This document shows, in pieces, positions 10,765-20,728 of a stretch of DNA of 64,000 nt. Where the stretch lies: assembly GCF_000425625.1 (NCBI RefSeq), contig NZ_KE384409.1, positions 153,056 to 217,055 of the forward strand, in the 5' to 3' direction. The notes beneath the pieces are model-generated. The model was not told where the DNA came from. It searched no databases and saw only the letters and a list, made by a program, of their open reading frames with translations. The stretch is from Stutzerimonas azotifigens DSM 17556. GTDB taxonomy: Bacteria > Pseudomonadota > Gammaproteobacteria > Pseudomonadales > Pseudomonadaceae. How positions within the stretch are numbered: position 1 is the first letter of the stretch; each line of letters starts with the position of its first letter. A program made the translations under genes and the position numbers.

Positions 10765-11808
10765 TCACTGTCCAAGCTTGAAACGCGCCGTCTGGCCGCG
10801 CGTGTACTGAGTCAGGTTGACGGGCTCGCCATTGAAGCTCATCTGCACGCCCGGCGCGTAGCCCAGGTGCACGTCCAGCGGCGGCTGCCCGGTGACCGCG
10901 TGACTGGCGCCCTGGCGAACCAGGCGCCCGAGCAGGACCTCGCCGCTGGCGTCGACGATGCGCACCCAGCAGTCCGCGGTGAAATTCATCGAAAGCCGGG
11001 CCTGGCCGGCCTCGGGCGCGGCCTCCGCTGCCGGCGCGGCTGCGGCCTGTTCCGTGGCCGGCGCCTGCGTCAGTGCGGGCTCGCCCTGCTGGGCGGCCGG
11101 CGAGGCGTCGGCGGGCGGGGCCTGGTCCTGCGCGACATCCGGCGCCACGGGCGCCTCGCCCGGGGCGGCTGCGACGGGATTTTCTTCGCTGCCCTCGGGC
11201 ATCGCCATGGCGGACGCGGCGTCCTCGTCGCCTTCGGCGCCCGGCTCGGGCACCAGCGGCGGCGTCAGCGGATCCGGGCCCTGCCCTTCGGCAGCGGCCT
11301 GGTCCTCGGGAAGGTCGAGCGCGTGGATCTGCGTGGTGCCGTCGGCCCCCTCCACCTCGATGTGCTCGATCGCCACCGGCTCGCTCGCCTGCCGCGCGGG
11401 CTGGTCCTGCCACCAGAGGAAGCCGGCCACCGCCAGCACCACCAGCAGGATGAAAGTGAAGAAGCGCAGCACGCTGTGGGACAGCCGCACGGGCTCCTCG
11501 ATGCGGCCGAGGCTGTGCACGCTGGCACCGGCCGCGTTGGTCCCGGTGTACTGGTCGAACTCGGCGACGAGACGGGCCTGGTCCAGTTCGAGCAGCTTGG
11601 CGTAGGCTCGGACGTAGCCGCGCGCGAAGGTGTGCCCGGGCATCTGCGAGAAATCGCCCGCCTCGATCTGGCTGAGCGAACGCTCCGACAGGTTCAGTTG
11701 CTGCGCGACGGTCGCCAGCGACAGCCCCCTGCTCTCGCGCGCATCACGCAGCGTCTCGCCGGGGTTGGTCCGAATCGGGGCGGCATGCTCGGATGAAGGC
11801 GTTTTCAT
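10765..11808 (-). CDS. rodZ: Cytoskeleton protein RodZ
   Basis: RodZ links MreB to the cell-wall elongation machinery and maintains rod shape. The 347-residue protein has an N-terminal Xre-like HTH ([29 protein letters not shown] is its core, about residues 17-45). One transmembrane helix lies at about 110-130 ([18 protein letters not shown]). A long Ala/Pro/Glu-rich periplasmic linker follows, and the C-terminus is a DUF4115 domain (from about residue 268). Its start overlaps the pilF stop by 4 bp (ATGA). Confidence 0.94.
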   Translation of the reverse strand: MKTPSSEHAAPIRTNPGETLRDARESRGLSLATVAQQLNLSERSLSQIEAGDFSQMPGHTFARGYVRAYAKLLELDQARLVAEFDQYTGTNAAGASVHSLGRIEEPVRLSHSVLRFFTFILLVVLAVAGFLWWQDQPARQASEPVAIEHIEVEGADGTTQIHALDLPEDQAAAEGQGPDPLTPPLVPEPGAEGDEDAASAMAMPEGSEENPVAAAPGEAPVAPDVAQDQAPPADASPAAQQGEPALTQAPATEQAAAAPAAEAAPEAGQARLSMNFTADCWVRIVDASGEVLLGRLVRQGASHAVTGQPPLDVHLGYAPGVQMSFNGEPVNLTQYTRGQTARFKLGQ

Positions 11809-12563
11809 CGTTGCTCCGAAAGATATTGCTTGTACTCGGCGGACGCCGGATACAGTCGCTTCAGTTGAAGGCCGAGACTCGCGGCCTGGTCGCGATCATC
11901 GAAAATGGTCGCCAGCCGGGCACCGAGCAGCAGGCTGCGGGCATTCTGCGCGGACAGCTTGCTGAAACGCTGGTAGTACTCGCGCGCCGGCACGTACTGC
12001 TGGACCTCGTAGGCCAGCACCGCCAGTTCCAGCAGGGTACTGGGCTGGCGCCCGTTGAGTCGGAGCGCGCGGGCGAAATAGTCTCGCGCCTCTTCCCGGC
12101 GGCCGAGCTGGAGCGCCGTGCGCCCCAGGTTCTCGAACACGCGCGAGCGCTCGCTGTAGAGGGTGTCCGCCGAAGCCTGGCGGAAACGCTCCAGGGCCTC
12201 CTCGTAGCGCCCCCGCTCGAACAGGAAGCTACCGTAGTTGTTGAGGATGCGCGCGTCGTTGCGAGCCGACAGCGCCGCACGGTAGTGCTGGTCGGCCAGG
12301 TCGTGCTCCATCTCGGTCTGGAACACGTAGGCGAGCGCCGCATGGGCGTCGGCACTGGACGGATCGAGCTCCAGCGCCTTTTTCAGCGGAATCTTCGCCC
12401 GCTCCGGCGTGCCCTGCTGGACGTAGCCGAGGCCAAGCTTGATGTAGGCGTCCCGCGCCTCATTGCGGCCCTCGGCCGTTTTCATGCGGTCGACGTTGCC
12501 CGAGGAAACGCAACCGGCCAGCAAGGCGGCACATACGAGAAAGAGCGCGGCGCGCGAAATCAT
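11805..12563 (-). CDS. pilF: Type IV pilus biogenesis/stability lipoprotein PilF (PilW)
   Basis: This outer-membrane pilotin helps the secretin PilQ localise and assemble. The protein has a lipoprotein signal peptide ending LLAGC (Cys at residue 18) and about six TPR motifs (for example AYIKLGLGYVQQGTPERAKIPLKKAL and NNYGSFLFERGRYEEALERF) over 252 residues. It lies 12 bp after rlmN and overlaps rodZ by ATGA, as in other pseudomonads. This suggests one rlmN-pilF-rodZ-ispG-hisS-yfgM-bamB transcription unit. Confidence 0.95.
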   Translation of the reverse strand: MISRAALFLVCAALLAGCVSSGNVDRMKTAEGRNEARDAYIKLGLGYVQQGTPERAKIPLKKALELDPSSADAHAALAYVFQTEMEHDLADQHYRAALSARNDARILNNYGSFLFERGRYEEALERFRQASADTLYSERSRVFENLGRTALQLGRREEARDYFARALRLNGRQPSTLLELAVLAYEVQQYVPAREYYQRFSKLSAQNARSLLLGARLATIFDDRDQAASLGLQLKRLYPASAEYKQYLSEQR

Positions 12564-12574
12564 GGATCCCTCCG

Positions 12575-13720
12575 TCAGGAACGCTCGAGGCCCGGCGTGC
12601 CTGCCGGCTCGGCCTGCAACTGGCGCACCGCGATGTAGCGCTCGCTACGGCGGGTACGGTCGAGCACCTGGCCCACCAGCTGCCCACAGGCGGCGTCGAT
12701 GTCCTCGCCTCGAGTGGTTCTTACCGTCACGTTGTGTCCGGCCTTGTGCAGGATGTCCTGGAAGCGCCGGATCGCGTTGTTGCTCGGCCGTTCGTACCCC
12801 GAATGGGGGAAGGGGTTGAACGGAATCAGGTTGATCTTGCAGGGGATGTCCGCCAGCAACTCGATCATCTGCGCGGCGTGCTCGGGCTGGTCGTTCACGC
12901 CCCTGAGCAGGGTATACTCGATGGTCAGCACACGCTTCTCGCCCAGACGCGAGATGTACCGCTGGCAGGCCGCCAGCAGCACCTCGAGCGGATACTTGCG
13001 GTTGATCGGCACCAGCTCGTTGCGCAGCTCGTCGTTCGGCGCGTGCAGCGAGAGTGCCAGCGACACGTCGATGACCTTGGCCAGTTCGTCGATCATCGGC
13101 ACGACGCCGGACGTCGACAGCGTGACCTTGCGCTTGGAAATGCCGTAGCCCAGGTCGTCCATCATGATCTGCATGGCCGCGACCACGTTGTCGAAATTGA
13201 GCAGCGGCTCGCCCATGCCCATCATCACCACGTTGGTGATGGCGCGGTCGATCTTGGCCGGTACGGTGCCGAAGGACTTGTTGGCGATCCACACCTGACC
13301 GATCACCTCGGCCGCGGTGAGGTTGCTGTTGAAGCCCTGCTTGCCGGTCGAGCAGAAGCTGCAGTCCAGCGCGCAGCCCGCCTGGGACGACACGCACAGC
13401 GTGCCGCGCCCGCCCTGCGGGATGTACACGGTTTCGACGCAGCTGCCGGACGCCACGCGCACCACCCACTTGCGCGTGCCGTCGCTGGAAATGTCTTCGG
13501 AGACGATTTCCGGACCGCGTATTTCCGCACGGGCCTTGAGCTTCTCGCGAAGCGCCTTGCCGATGTTGGTCATCGCGTCGAAATCGTCGACCCCGAAGTG
13601 GTGAATCCACTTCATCACTTGACCGGCACGGAAGCGCTTTTCCCCGATCTGCTCGAAGAAGGCCTCCAGCTGCGGCTGGGTCAGGCCCAGGAGATTTACC
13701 TTGCCGGTCGTTTCGTTCAT
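12575..13720 (-). CDS. rlmN: Dual-specificity RNA methyltransferase RlmN
   Basis: RlmN is a radical-SAM enzyme that methylates C2 of A2503 in 23S rRNA and A37 in a subset of tRNAs. The [4Fe-4S] motif [11 protein letters not shown] is present at about residue 120. [12 protein letters not shown] and the substrate-accessible loop [14 protein letters not shown], which carries the second catalytic Cys, are also present. The start ATG at 13720 ([13 protein letters not shown]) has AAGG 8-9 nt upstream; an in-frame GTG 9 bp earlier is possible. The protein has 381 residues. Confidence 0.97.
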   Translation of the reverse strand: MNETTGKVNLLGLTQPQLEAFFEQIGEKRFRAGQVMKWIHHFGVDDFDAMTNIGKALREKLKARAEIRGPEIVSEDISSDGTRKWVVRVASGSCVETVYIPQGGRGTLCVSSQAGCALDCSFCSTGKQGFNSNLTAAEVIGQVWIANKSFGTVPAKIDRAITNVVMMGMGEPLLNFDNVVAAMQIMMDDLGYGISKRKVTLSTSGVVPMIDELAKVIDVSLALSLHAPNDELRNELVPINRKYPLEVLLAACQRYISRLGEKRVLTIEYTLLRGVNDQPEHAAQMIELLADIPCKINLIPFNPFPHSGYERPSNNAIRRFQDILHKAGHNVTVRTTRGEDIDAACGQLVGQVLDRTRRSERYIAVRQLQAEPAGTPGLERS

Positions 13721-13742
13721 TGGATTCACCTTCGCTCGGATA

Positions 13743-14174
13743 TCAGCGAATACGTGCGCACACTTCGGTAGCGGCGAAGAAGTAGGCGATCTCGCGTGCG
13801 GCCGAGGCCTCGGAATCGGAACCGTGCACGGCGTTCTCGTCGATCGACACGGCGAAGTCGGCGCGAATGGTGCCGGCGTCGGCCTTCTTCGGATCGGTGG
13901 CGCCCATCAGCTCGCGGTTCTTGGCGATCGCGCCCTCGCCTTCCAGCACCTGGACGACGACCGGACCGGAGGTCATGAAGGCAACCAGATCCTTGTAGAA
14001 GGGACGCTCCTTGTGCTCGGCATAGAAACCGCCCGCTTCACGCTCGGACAGCTGCAGCATTTTCGAGGCCACCACCCGCAGGCCGGCCTTTTCGAAGCGG
14101 GTCAGGATTTCACCGATGACGTTCTTCGAAACGGCGTCCGGCTTGATGATGGAAAGAGTACGTTCGACAGCCAT
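13743..14174 (-). CDS. ndk: Nucleoside diphosphate kinase
   Basis: Ndk transfers the gamma phosphate between nucleoside triphosphates and diphosphates through a phosphohistidine. The 143-residue protein starts [15 protein letters not shown] and contains the active-site stretch [12 protein letters not shown], with the catalytic His about residue 118. It precedes rlmN by 22 bp on the same strand. A good -10 element lies upstream (see 14213-14235), so it may also have its own promoter. Confidence 0.98.
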   Translation of the reverse strand: MAVERTLSIIKPDAVSKNVIGEILTRFEKAGLRVVASKMLQLSEREAGGFYAEHKERPFYKDLVAFMTSGPVVVQVLEGEGAIAKNRELMGATDPKKADAGTIRADFAVSIDENAVHGSDSEASAAREIAYFFAATEVCARIR

Positions 14175-14212
14175 GAAAAAGCTCCAGAATCGGAAAGTTA
14201 TAGCGAAAATTA

Positions 14213-14235
14213 AACCCGCGGATTATACGCGGGTT
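14213..14235 (-). terminator. Hairpin after iscX, whose loop also carries a TATAAT -10-like box for ndk
   Basis: On the minus strand, AACCCGCG pairs with CGCGGGTT around the loop TATAATC, followed by TAATTTTC. This suits a terminator for the isc operon. The loop itself is a perfect TATAAT, about 48 bp upstream of the ndk start. No good -35 is seen 17 bp upstream of it, so the promoter role is less certain than the terminator role. Confidence 0.5.
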
Positions 14236-14277
14236 ACGGTCAAAAACATAAGGCGCCCGGTTCGGCGGATAGCCGAC

Positions 14278-14478
14278 TCAGTCGGCCTCTTCGATCCAGG
14301 CCGCCTGGATGGCCTCCAGCACCTTCTCGCCCCCGCGGGCCGGATCGTCGTCGAATTCGGGCAACGAAACGACCCAGCGGTGCAGATCGACGAAGTTCAC
14401 GTAACGCGGGTCCGCCTCCGGCCTGCCGTCGGCCAGCTGGATGGCGATTTCCTGAACGTCAGCCCACTTGAGCCCCAT
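14278..14478 (-). CDS. iscX: Fe-S cluster assembly protein IscX
   Basis: This is the small acidic protein at the end of the ISC operon. It binds IscS and iron and modulates cluster assembly. The 66-residue protein starts MGLKWADVQEIAIQLAD and contains DPRYVNFVDLHRWV and FDDDP, the family signature. The start is set by AAGGAGCGGCAG just before the ATG at 14478. It lies 14 bp after fdx. Confidence 0.95.
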   Translation of the reverse strand: MGLKWADVQEIAIQLADGRPEADPRYVNFVDLHRWVVSLPEFDDDPARGGEKVLEAIQAAWIEEAD

Positions 14479-14492
14479 CTGCCGCTCCTTGC

Positions 14493-14831
14493 TCAATGCC
14501 CTTCGGACACCTGGTTGATGGTGTAACGCGGAATTTCGACGACCAGGTCGCTGTCGGCGACCACCGCCTGGCAGGAAAGCCGCGAGTTCGGCTCCAGCCC
14601 CCAGGCCTTGTCGAGCATGTCGTCCTCGAGTTCGTCGGATGGCTCGAGCGACTCGAAGCCCTCGCGGATGACCACGTGGCAGGTGGTGCAGGCGCAGGAC
14701 TTCTCGCAGGCATGCTCGATGTCGATGCCGTTGCGCAGCGCCGCGTCGAGTACCGTCTCGCCCTCTTCGGCCTCGATGACCGCCCCTTCCGGGCAATGTT
14801 CGGCATGGGGCAGGAAAATCAGCTGCGGCAT
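14493..14831 (-). CDS. fdx: ISC-system [2Fe-2S] ferredoxin
   Basis: This adrenodoxin-type ferredoxin supplies electrons for Fe-S cluster assembly. Cluster ligands are seen in ACEKSCACTTC (three Cys) and LSCQAVV (fourth Cys). It has 112 residues, the normal length, and sits between hscA and iscX in the standard operon position, 4 bp after the hscA stop. Confidence 0.96.
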   Translation of the reverse strand: MPQLIFLPHAEHCPEGAVIEAEEGETVLDAALRNGIDIEHACEKSCACTTCHVVIREGFESLEPSDELEDDMLDKAWGLEPNSRLSCQAVVADSDLVVEIPRYTINQVSEGH

Positions 14832-14835
14832 TCGG

Positions 14836-16698
14836 TCAATCCTCGAGTTCGTTGAGCCGGCGCCCGGCCAGCGCCGCCTTGACGGACGCGTCCATCCGGC
14901 GGGCCGCGAAGGCGTCGGTGATCTGGCTTAACAGCCGGGTTTGCTGTTCGATGGCCGCGGCATCGGCCGCGTCGAGGCAGGCGCGCAACGCCTCGACCTG
15001 CATTTCGATCGCCGCACGCTCCTCGCCATCGAGCAGCCGGTCGCCGTCGGCGGCCAGGGCGGATTCGACCGCCTCGATCAGCCGTGCCGCGTCGACCTGC
15101 TGCTCGCGAAGCGCGCGCGCGGCCTTGTCGCTGCCGGCGCTGCGGAAGGAGTCCTCGAGCATGCCGGCGATCTCGTGATCGGTCAGCCCGTAGGACGGTT
15201 TGACCTGGATGCTGGCTTCGACGCCCGAGGCGATTTCACGTGCGGAGACGCTGAGCAGGCCGTCCGCGTCGACCTGGAAGGTCACGCGGATCTTCGCCGC
15301 CCCGGCCACCATCGGCGGGATGCCGCGCAGCTCGAAACGAGCCAGCGACCGGCAGTCGGCGACCAGTTCGCGCTCACCCTGCAGGACGTGGATCATCATT
15401 GCCGCCTGGCCGTCGCGGTAGGTGGTGAAGTCCTGCGCACGCGCCACCGGGATGGTGGTGTTGCGCGGAATGATCTTCTCCATCAGCCCGCCCATGGTTT
15501 CCAGGCCGAGCGAAAGCGGAATCACGTCCAGCAGCAGCAGTTCGTCCTCGCCGCGATTGTTGCCCGCCAGCGTATCCGCCTGCAGCGCCGCGCCGATCGC
15601 CACGACCCGGTCGGGGTCGATGTCGGTCAGCGGCTCGCGACCGAACAGCTGGGCCACCTGCTCGCGCACCCGCGGCACGCGAGTGGAACCGCCGACCATC
15701 ACCACGGCACCGATCTCCTCGAGCTCGACGCCCGAATCGCGAACCGCGCGCCGGCAGGCCTTGAGGCTGCGCGCCACCAGCGGATCGATCAGACGCTCGA
15801 AGGTGGCCCGATCCAGCGTGCCCCTCCAGCCGCCGTAGGCGACCTCGACCGCCTGCGCATCGGTCAGGCGCTCCTTGGCGTCGCAGGCCACCTGCAGTAC
15901 GGCGCGCTGCGCGGCCGGGTCGAGGTCCACCGGCACACCGGCCTGCGCGAGTATCCAGCCGGCAATGGCATGGTCGAAATCGTCACCGCCGAGGGCGCTG
16001 TCGCCGCCGGTGGCGAGCACTTCGAACACGCCTTTGGAGAGCCGCAGGATGGAAATGTCGAAGGTGCCGCCACCCAGGTCGTAGATCGCCACCAACCCTT
16101 CGGCCTGACGATCCAGGCCATAGGCCACGGCCGCCGCAGTCGGCTCGTTGAGCAGACGCAGCACGTTCAGCCCCGCCAGCCGCGCGGCATCTTTGGTCGC
16201 CTGGCGCTGCGCATCGTCGAAATAGGCCGGCACGGTAATCACGGCGCCGACCAGCTCCCCGCCCAGGGTCGCCTCGGCGCGCTCGCGCAGCACCTTGAGA
16301 ATGTCCGCCGACACTTCCACCGGGCTCTTGCGGCCCTGCACCGTCTCGATGAACGGCATGTCGGACTCGCCGGCGCTGAAGCGGTAGGGAAGCTGCTCGC
16401 CGAGCTGCTTGACATCGCCGAGACCGCGGCCCATCAGACGCTTGACGGAAACGACGGTATTCAACGGATCTGCGGCACCGGCCGCCTTCGCATCGACGCC
16501 GACCTGGGTGCGGTCGGCGTGGTAGCGCACCGCCGAGGGCAGTATCACCTCCCCATGCAGGTCCGGCAGGGTTTCGGCGACGCCGCTGCGCACCGCAGCG
16601 ACCAGCGAGTTGGTTGTGCCCAGGTCGATCCCCACCGCGAGCTTGCGCTGGTGCGGCTGGGGGCTCTGTCCCGGTTCGGCAATCTGGAGTAAGGCCAT
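14836..16698 (-). CDS. hscA: Fe-S assembly chaperone HscA (Hsp70 family)
   Basis: HscA is the specialised Hsp70 that, with HscB, acts on the LPPVK motif of IscU to promote cluster transfer. The ATPase domain has [27 protein letters not shown] and [17 protein letters not shown]. The substrate-binding domain with EIPLSLG-like context ([14 protein letters not shown]) fills the C-terminal third. The protein has 620 residues, the usual size. It lies 40 bp downstream of hscB. Confidence 0.97.
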   Translation of the reverse strand: MALLQIAEPGQSPQPHQRKLAVGIDLGTTNSLVAAVRSGVAETLPDLHGEVILPSAVRYHADRTQVGVDAKAAGAADPLNTVVSVKRLMGRGLGDVKQLGEQLPYRFSAGESDMPFIETVQGRKSPVEVSADILKVLRERAEATLGGELVGAVITVPAYFDDAQRQATKDAARLAGLNVLRLLNEPTAAAVAYGLDRQAEGLVAIYDLGGGTFDISILRLSKGVFEVLATGGDSALGGDDFDHAIAGWILAQAGVPVDLDPAAQRAVLQVACDAKERLTDAQAVEVAYGGWRGTLDRATFERLIDPLVARSLKACRRAVRDSGVELEEIGAVVMVGGSTRVPRVREQVAQLFGREPLTDIDPDRVVAIGAALQADTLAGNNRGEDELLLLDVIPLSLGLETMGGLMEKIIPRNTTIPVARAQDFTTYRDGQAAMMIHVLQGERELVADCRSLARFELRGIPPMVAGAAKIRVTFQVDADGLLSVSAREIASGVEASIQVKPSYGLTDHEIAGMLEDSFRSAGSDKAARALREQQVDAARLIEAVESALAADGDRLLDGEERAAIEMQVEALRACLDAADAAAIEQQTRLLSQITDAFAARRMDASVKAALAGRRLNELED

Positions 16699-16738
16699 GT
16701 GAGTCTGATATCAGGCACGGCGGAGACCGCGCGGGTTA

Positions 16739-17260
16739 TTAGTCGTCGAGGCGCTCTTCCAACTGCCGCACCTCGTGAGATAGCTTGTCCAGGAACTGCA
16801 TGCGCCGCACCAGCCGCTCGGCCTCCTCGCGCCGCGCGGCATCCTTCCAGACCGCCGCGAATTCGTCGTTGAGCGCATGCTGCGCCTGCTTCAGCCGCGA
16901 CTTGAAGGTCGCCACGCCGGCCAGGTCCGCCTGATCCTGCAGGTCCTCGAGTTCCTCGCGCCATTGCAGCTGCTGCATGAGGAAATCGGGGTCCTGCACG
17001 GTGGTTTCCAGCGGCAGCTCGGCGCCATCCAGGCTGAGCAGGTAGCGGGCGCGACGCGTCGGGTCGCGCAGGGTCTGGTAGGCCTCGTTCAGGTTGGCCG
17101 ACTGCTCGACCGCATGCCGCTGCTCCTGTGCGGAGGCGTCGGCGAAGCGGTCGGGATGAACGGCGCGCGCCAGCTCGCGGTAGCGGCTGGCAAGCTGCTG
17201 TTCGTCCACCCGGAAATCCGGCTTCAGGTCGAACAGCGCGAAATGACAGGGAACGCCCAC
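16739..17260 (-). CDS. hscB: Fe-S assembly co-chaperone HscB (J-domain)
   Basis: HscB stimulates HscA ATPase activity and delivers IscU. The 173-residue protein has an N-terminal J-domain ([11 protein letters not shown] and the HPD motif in [11 protein letters not shown]) and a C-terminal three-helix bundle that binds IscU. The start is GTG at 17260, with GAGGTGATC overlapping the iscA stop. This gives exactly the usual family length, whereas a longer ATG start would run into iscA. Confidence 0.95.
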   Translation of the reverse strand: MGVPCHFALFDLKPDFRVDEQQLASRYRELARAVHPDRFADASAQEQRHAVEQSANLNEAYQTLRDPTRRARYLLSLDGAELPLETTVQDPDFLMQQLQWREELEDLQDQADLAGVATFKSRLKQAQHALNDEFAAVWKDAARREEAERLVRRMQFLDKLSHEVRQLEERLDD

Positions 17261-17267
17261 GATCACC

Positions 17268-17591
17268 TCAGACGTTGAAGCTTTCGCCGCAACCGCACTC
17301 GCCACGAACGTTGGGGTTGTTGAACTTGAAGCCCTCGTTGAGCCCTTCGCGGACGAAGTCCAGCTCAGTGCCGTCGAGGTACACCAGGCTCTTCGGGTCG
17401 ATGACCACCTTCACGCCGTGGCTCTCGAACACCATGTCCTCGCTCGCCGCTTCGTCGACGAACTCGAGCACGTAGGCCAGCCCGGAGCAGCCGGTGGTTC
17501 GCACGCCCAGGCGGATGCCCTCGCCCTTGCCACGCCCTTCGAGCGACCGGCGCACATGTTGGGCCGCGGCCGGCGTCATGGTGATAGCCAT
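17268..17591 (-). CDS. iscA: Fe-S assembly protein IscA (A-type carrier)
   Basis: IscA is an A-type carrier that passes Fe-S clusters to apo-targets. The three conserved cysteines are seen in TTGCSGLAY and at the C-terminus in [11 protein letters not shown]. It has 107 residues. The start at [13 protein letters not shown] is set by GGAGGTGTCG immediately upstream. It lies 10 bp after iscU. Confidence 0.96.
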   Translation of the reverse strand: MAITMTPAAAQHVRRSLEGRGKGEGIRLGVRTTGCSGLAYVLEFVDEAASEDMVFESHGVKVVIDPKSLVYLDGTELDFVREGLNEGFKFNNPNVRGECGCGESFNV

Positions 17592-17601
17592 CGACACCTC
17601 C

Positions 17602-17988
17602 TCAAAGCAGTCCTTTCTTGGCCCGGTAGTCGCGCACCGCGGCCTTGATCGCATCCTCGGCGAGCACCGAGCAGTGGATCTTCACCGGCGGCAGGGCGAG
17701 TTCTTCGGCCAGCTGGGTATTCTTGATCGTCTCGGCCTCTTCCAGCGTCTTGCCCTTCATCCACTCGGTGGCGAGGGAGCTGGAGGCGATGGCGGAACCG
17801 CAGCCGTAGGTCTTGAACTTGGCGTCTTCGATGATGCCCTGCTCGTTAACCTTGATCTGCAGGCGCATGACGTCGCCACAGGCCGGCGCGCCGACCATGC
17901 CGGTGCCGATGTTCGGGTCCTGGGCATCGAACTTGCCGACGTTGCGCGGATTTTCGTAGTGGTCGATGACCTTGTCACTGTATGCCAT
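17602..17988 (-). CDS. iscU: Fe-S cluster assembly scaffold IscU
   Basis: IscU is the scaffold on which [2Fe-2S] clusters are built with sulfur from IscS. The conserved cysteines appear in [20 protein letters not shown] and [12 protein letters not shown]. The LPPVK chaperone-recognition motif is intact ([10 protein letters not shown]). It has 128 residues. It lies 42 bp after iscS. Confidence 0.97.
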   Translation of the reverse strand: MAYSDKVIDHYENPRNVGKFDAQDPNIGTGMVGAPACGDVMRLQIKVNEQGIIEDAKFKTYGCGSAIASSSLATEWMKGKTLEEAETIKNTQLAEELALPPVKIHCSVLAEDAIKAAVRDYRAKKGLL

Positions 17989-18030
17989 GGTGCATTCCTC
18001 TTCTGTCAGGCTTGACGGTTCCGACCCGGG

Positions 18031-19245
18031 TCAGTGCGCTTGCCACTCGACCTGCGAAATGTCGATCCCGTCCTTGTACATGTCCCACAGGGGCGAAAGT
18101 TCACGCAGCTTGCTGACCGCCTCGCAGATCTTCTGAGCTGCGTAATCGACATCTTCCTCGGTGGTGAAGCGACCGAAGGTGAAGCGGATGGAGCTGTGCG
18201 CGAGTTCGTCGTTGCGTCCCAGCGCGCGCAATACGTAGGAAGGCTCGAGCGACGCCGAGGTGCAAGCGGAGCCGGACGACACCGCGAGGTCCTTGAGCGC
18301 CATGATCAGCGACTCGCCTTCCACGTAGTTGAAGCTGAGGTTCAGGTTGTGCGGCACGCGCGCGGTCATGCTGCCGTTGACGTAGAGCTCTTCCAGGTGC
18401 TCGACCTGCTTGTAGAAGCGATCGCGCAGGGCGCGGATGCGCTCGTTCTCCGCGGCCATCTCGTTCTTCGCGATGTGGAAGGCCTCGCCCATGCCGACCA
18501 GCTGGTGAGTCGCCAGGGTGCCGGAGCGCATGCCGCGCTCATGGCCGCCACCATGTATCTGCGCCTCGAGGCGCACGCGCGGTTTACGGCGCACGTAGAG
18601 CGCGCCTACGCCTTTAGGGCCGTACACCTTGTGCGCGGAGAACGACATCAGGTCGACCTTCATGCGCTCCAGGTCGATCTCGGTCTTGCCGGCGGACTGG
18701 GCGGCATCGACGTGGAACAGGATGCCGCGCGAACGGGTCAGCTCGCCGATGGCAGCGATGTCGTTGACGGTTCCGATCTCGTTGTTCACGTGCATGATCG
18801 ACACCAGGATGGTGTCGTCACGCAGCGCGCCCTCGACCAGCTCCGGCGTGATCAGGCCGTCCGGCCCGGGCTCCAGGTAGGTCACTTCGAACCCTTCGCG
18901 CTCGAGCTGCCGCGCGGTGTCGAGAATCGCCTTGTGCTCGATCTTCGAGGTGACGATGTGCTTGCCCTTGGAGGCATAGAAGTGCGCGACGCCCTTGAGG
19001 GCGAGGTTGTCGGACTCGGTGGCGCCCGAGGTCCAGACGATCTCGCGCGGGTCGGCGTTGATCAGCTCGGCCACCTGGCGGCGAGCGTTCTCGACCGCCT
19101 CCTCGGCCTTCCAGCCGAACACGTGGGAACGCGAGGCGGCGTTGCCGAAATTACCCTCGCGGGTCAGGCATTCGATCATTTTTTCGGCGACGCGCGGATC
19201 GACTGGTGTGGTCGCGGAATAGTCCAGATAAATCGGCAATTGCAT
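18031..19245 (-). CDS. iscS: Cysteine desulfurase IscS
   Basis: IscS is the PLP enzyme that extracts sulfur from cysteine for Fe-S clusters, thio-tRNA modification and other acceptors. The PLP lysine is in [12 protein letters not shown] (about residue 206) and the catalytic loop cysteine is in [13 protein letters not shown] (about residue 328). The 404-residue protein matches the family length, and the C-terminal tail that contacts IscU is present. It lies 33 bp after iscR. Confidence 0.98.
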   Translation of the reverse strand: MQLPIYLDYSATTPVDPRVAEKMIECLTREGNFGNAASRSHVFGWKAEEAVENARRQVAELINADPREIVWTSGATESDNLALKGVAHFYASKGKHIVTSKIEHKAILDTARQLEREGFEVTYLEPGPDGLITPELVEGALRDDTILVSIMHVNNEIGTVNDIAAIGELTRSRGILFHVDAAQSAGKTEIDLERMKVDLMSFSAHKVYGPKGVGALYVRRKPRVRLEAQIHGGGHERGMRSGTLATHQLVGMGEAFHIAKNEMAAENERIRALRDRFYKQVEHLEELYVNGSMTARVPHNLNLSFNYVEGESLIMALKDLAVSSGSACTSASLEPSYVLRALGRNDELAHSSIRFTFGRFTTEEDVDYAAQKICEAVSKLRELSPLWDMYKDGIDISQVEWQAH

Positions 19246-19278
19246 CGGTTCTCTCCTATCAGGCGGTCGCCCTGCTCA

Positions 19279-19773
19279 TCAGTCGATGGCGGACGCTTCG
19301 ATCTTGTCCAACTCCGGCGCGCCGGCACCCTTGGCGCGGCGCAGATCCTGCCGCAGCGCGACCTCCTGCACCTCGCGGCGCATGACCAGGTCGGCCAGGC
19401 TGATGCCACTCAAAAACTCGTGAATCTGTTGGCTCAGGTCGCACCAGAGGTGGTGCGTCAGGCAAGTGTCGCCGGAGTGGCAGTCACCCAGCCCCTGGCA
19501 GCGAGTGGCATCCACCGACTCGTTCACCGCATCGATGACCTGTGCGACCTGGATACCGCTCATGTCGCGGGAAAGCTGGTAGCCGCCGCCGGGGCCCCGC
19601 ACACTGGTGACCAGACTGTTGCGACGGAGCTTGGCGAACAACTGCTCCAGGTAGGACAGCGAAATCCCCTGACGCTCGGAGATGTCCGCCAGCGATACCG
19701 GCCCGTGCTGGGCGTGCAAGGCCAGGTCGAGCATGGCGGTAACGGCGTAACGGCCCTTGGTGGTCAATCGCAT
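19279..19773 (-). CDS. iscR: Fe-S cluster-responsive transcriptional regulator IscR
   Basis: IscR is an Rrf2-family winged-helix repressor/activator. With a [2Fe-2S] cluster it represses the isc operon; without it, it regulates type 2 sites. The 164-residue protein begins [18 protein letters not shown] and carries the Cx5Cx5C cluster motif ([13 protein letters not shown], about residues 92-104). The start at 19773 matches the family; the longer upstream frame lacks similarity. It is the first gene of the isc operon, and its own promoter is overlapped by an IscR-type site. Confidence 0.97.
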   Translation of the reverse strand: MRLTTKGRYAVTAMLDLALHAQHGPVSLADISERQGISLSYLEQLFAKLRRNSLVTSVRGPGGGYQLSRDMSGIQVAQVIDAVNESVDATRCQGLGDCHSGDTCLTHHLWCDLSQQIHEFLSGISLADLVMRREVQEVALRQDLRRAKGAGAPELDKIEASAID

Positions 19774-19806
19774 CGGCTTGCACCAGCTGCTTCTCGGTTT
19801 GGTGCG

Positions 19807-19835
19807 ATTATGCAATTCCCGAGTAAATAGATCAA
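19807..19835 (-). promoter_or_regulatory. iscR (isc operon) promoter
   Basis: On the minus strand, TTGATC (19830-19835) and CATAAT (19807-19812) are exactly 17 bp apart and end about 33 bp before the iscR ATG. The -35 and spacer lie inside the IscR-type operator at 19815-19839. Confidence 0.75.
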
Positions 19836-19839
19836 CTAT
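19815..19839 (-). promoter_or_regulatory. IscR type 1 operator overlapping the iscR promoter
   Basis: The minus-strand 25-mer begins ATAGTTGATC and ends TTTACTCGGGAAT, closely matching the known type 1 pattern (ATAnTTGAC...ACTCGG/TAT). It covers the -35 and spacer, as expected for autorepression by holo-IscR. The match is to remembered consensus. Confidence 0.65.
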
Positions 19840-19840
19840 A

Positions 19841-19863
19841 AGACCTATCGTTTTACTCAGGTT
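19841..19863 (+). promoter_or_regulatory. Second IscR-like site in opposite orientation
   Basis: The plus-strand stretch AGACCTATCG-TTTTACTCAGG resembles the same operator pattern as the neighbouring site and is oriented head-to-head with it, 1 bp away. It may add a second IscR dimer site upstream of the promoter, but it is more degenerate. Confidence 0.35.
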
Positions 19864-19951
19864 TGGCTCGGACCGGCCGGCAGCGAGCCGCGATGCCGAA
19901 CGATGGCGGTTTGCCGCCCGGCATCATAGCAGGCGATCCGATAGCGGGCTA

Positions 19952-20728
19952 TCAATGGGCGCCGCTGCGGCCGTCGTCCTTGACTTCGGCGAAATCCTCC
20001 TCGCGCAGCTCCGGCAACTCGTTGGCGCAATAGTCGCTGCCGAGCGCCTTCAAGGCTGCACACATGCCCTCCAGGCGCTCCTCGACCGCCTGGACGTGAT
20101 CGAGCAGTTGGCCGATCGCGCGCGCCACCGGGTCGGGCATGTCCTGGGTGACGCCGTAGGCGTCGAAGCCGATTTTCTCGGCGATCGCCTTGCGCCGGGC
20201 CTCCTGCTCGTCATCGGCCTTGATGATGATCCGCCCGGGAATGCCCACGGCGGTCGCGCCGGCCGGCACCGCCTTGGTGACCACCGCGTTGGAGCCGATT
20301 TTCGCTCCGGCGCCTACGGTGAACGGGCCCAGCACCTTGGCACCGGCCCCGACCACGACGCCGTCTTCCAGCGTCGGATGGCGCTTGCCCTTGTTCCAGC
20401 TGGTGCCGCCGAGGGTCACGCCCTGATACAGGGTGACGTCATCGCCGATCTCCGCCGTTTCGCCGATCACGATGCCCAGGCCATGGTCGATGAAGAAGCG
20501 GCGGCCGATCCTGGCGCCCGGATGGATCTCGATGCCGGTCATCCAGCGGCCGAAGTTGGAGCACATGCGCGCCAGCCACTTCCAGTCGCGCACCCACAGG
20601 CAATGCGAGAGGCGATGCAGCCAGATGGCGTGCAGCCCCGGGTAGCACGTCAGCACCTCGAAGGCGTTGCGTGCAGCGGGGTCACGGTGGAACACGCTCT
20701 GGATATCTTCGCGCATGCGCTCGAACAT
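19952..20728 (-). CDS. cysE: Serine O-acetyltransferase
   Basis: CysE acetylates serine to O-acetylserine, the acceptor for sulfide in cysteine synthesis. The protein has the N-terminal helical domain and left-handed hexapeptide repeats including [19 protein letters not shown] and [21 protein letters not shown], with the catalytic His/Asp in DHG. It has 258 residues. The ATG at 20728 overlaps the trmJ stop by 1 bp (TGATG). Its position directly upstream of the isc operon fits cysteine supply to IscS. Confidence 0.96.
   Translation of the reverse strand: MFERMREDIQSVFHRDPAARNAFEVLTCYPGLHAIWLHRLSHCLWVRDWKWLARMCSNFGRWMTGIEIHPGARIGRRFFIDHGLGIVIGETAEIGDDVTLYQGVTLGGTSWNKGKRHPTLEDGVVVGAGAKVLGPFTVGAGAKIGSNAVVTKAVPAGATAVGIPGRIIIKADDEQEARRKAIAEKIGFDAYGVTQDMPDPVARAIGQLLDHVQAVEERLEGMCAALKALGSDYCANELPELREEDFAEVKDDGRSGAH

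Noticed and set aside
10761-10775. TTG start adding five residues to IspG
   Set aside because: It would overlap the rodZ stop and lacks a better ribosome-binding site than the ATG at 10760.
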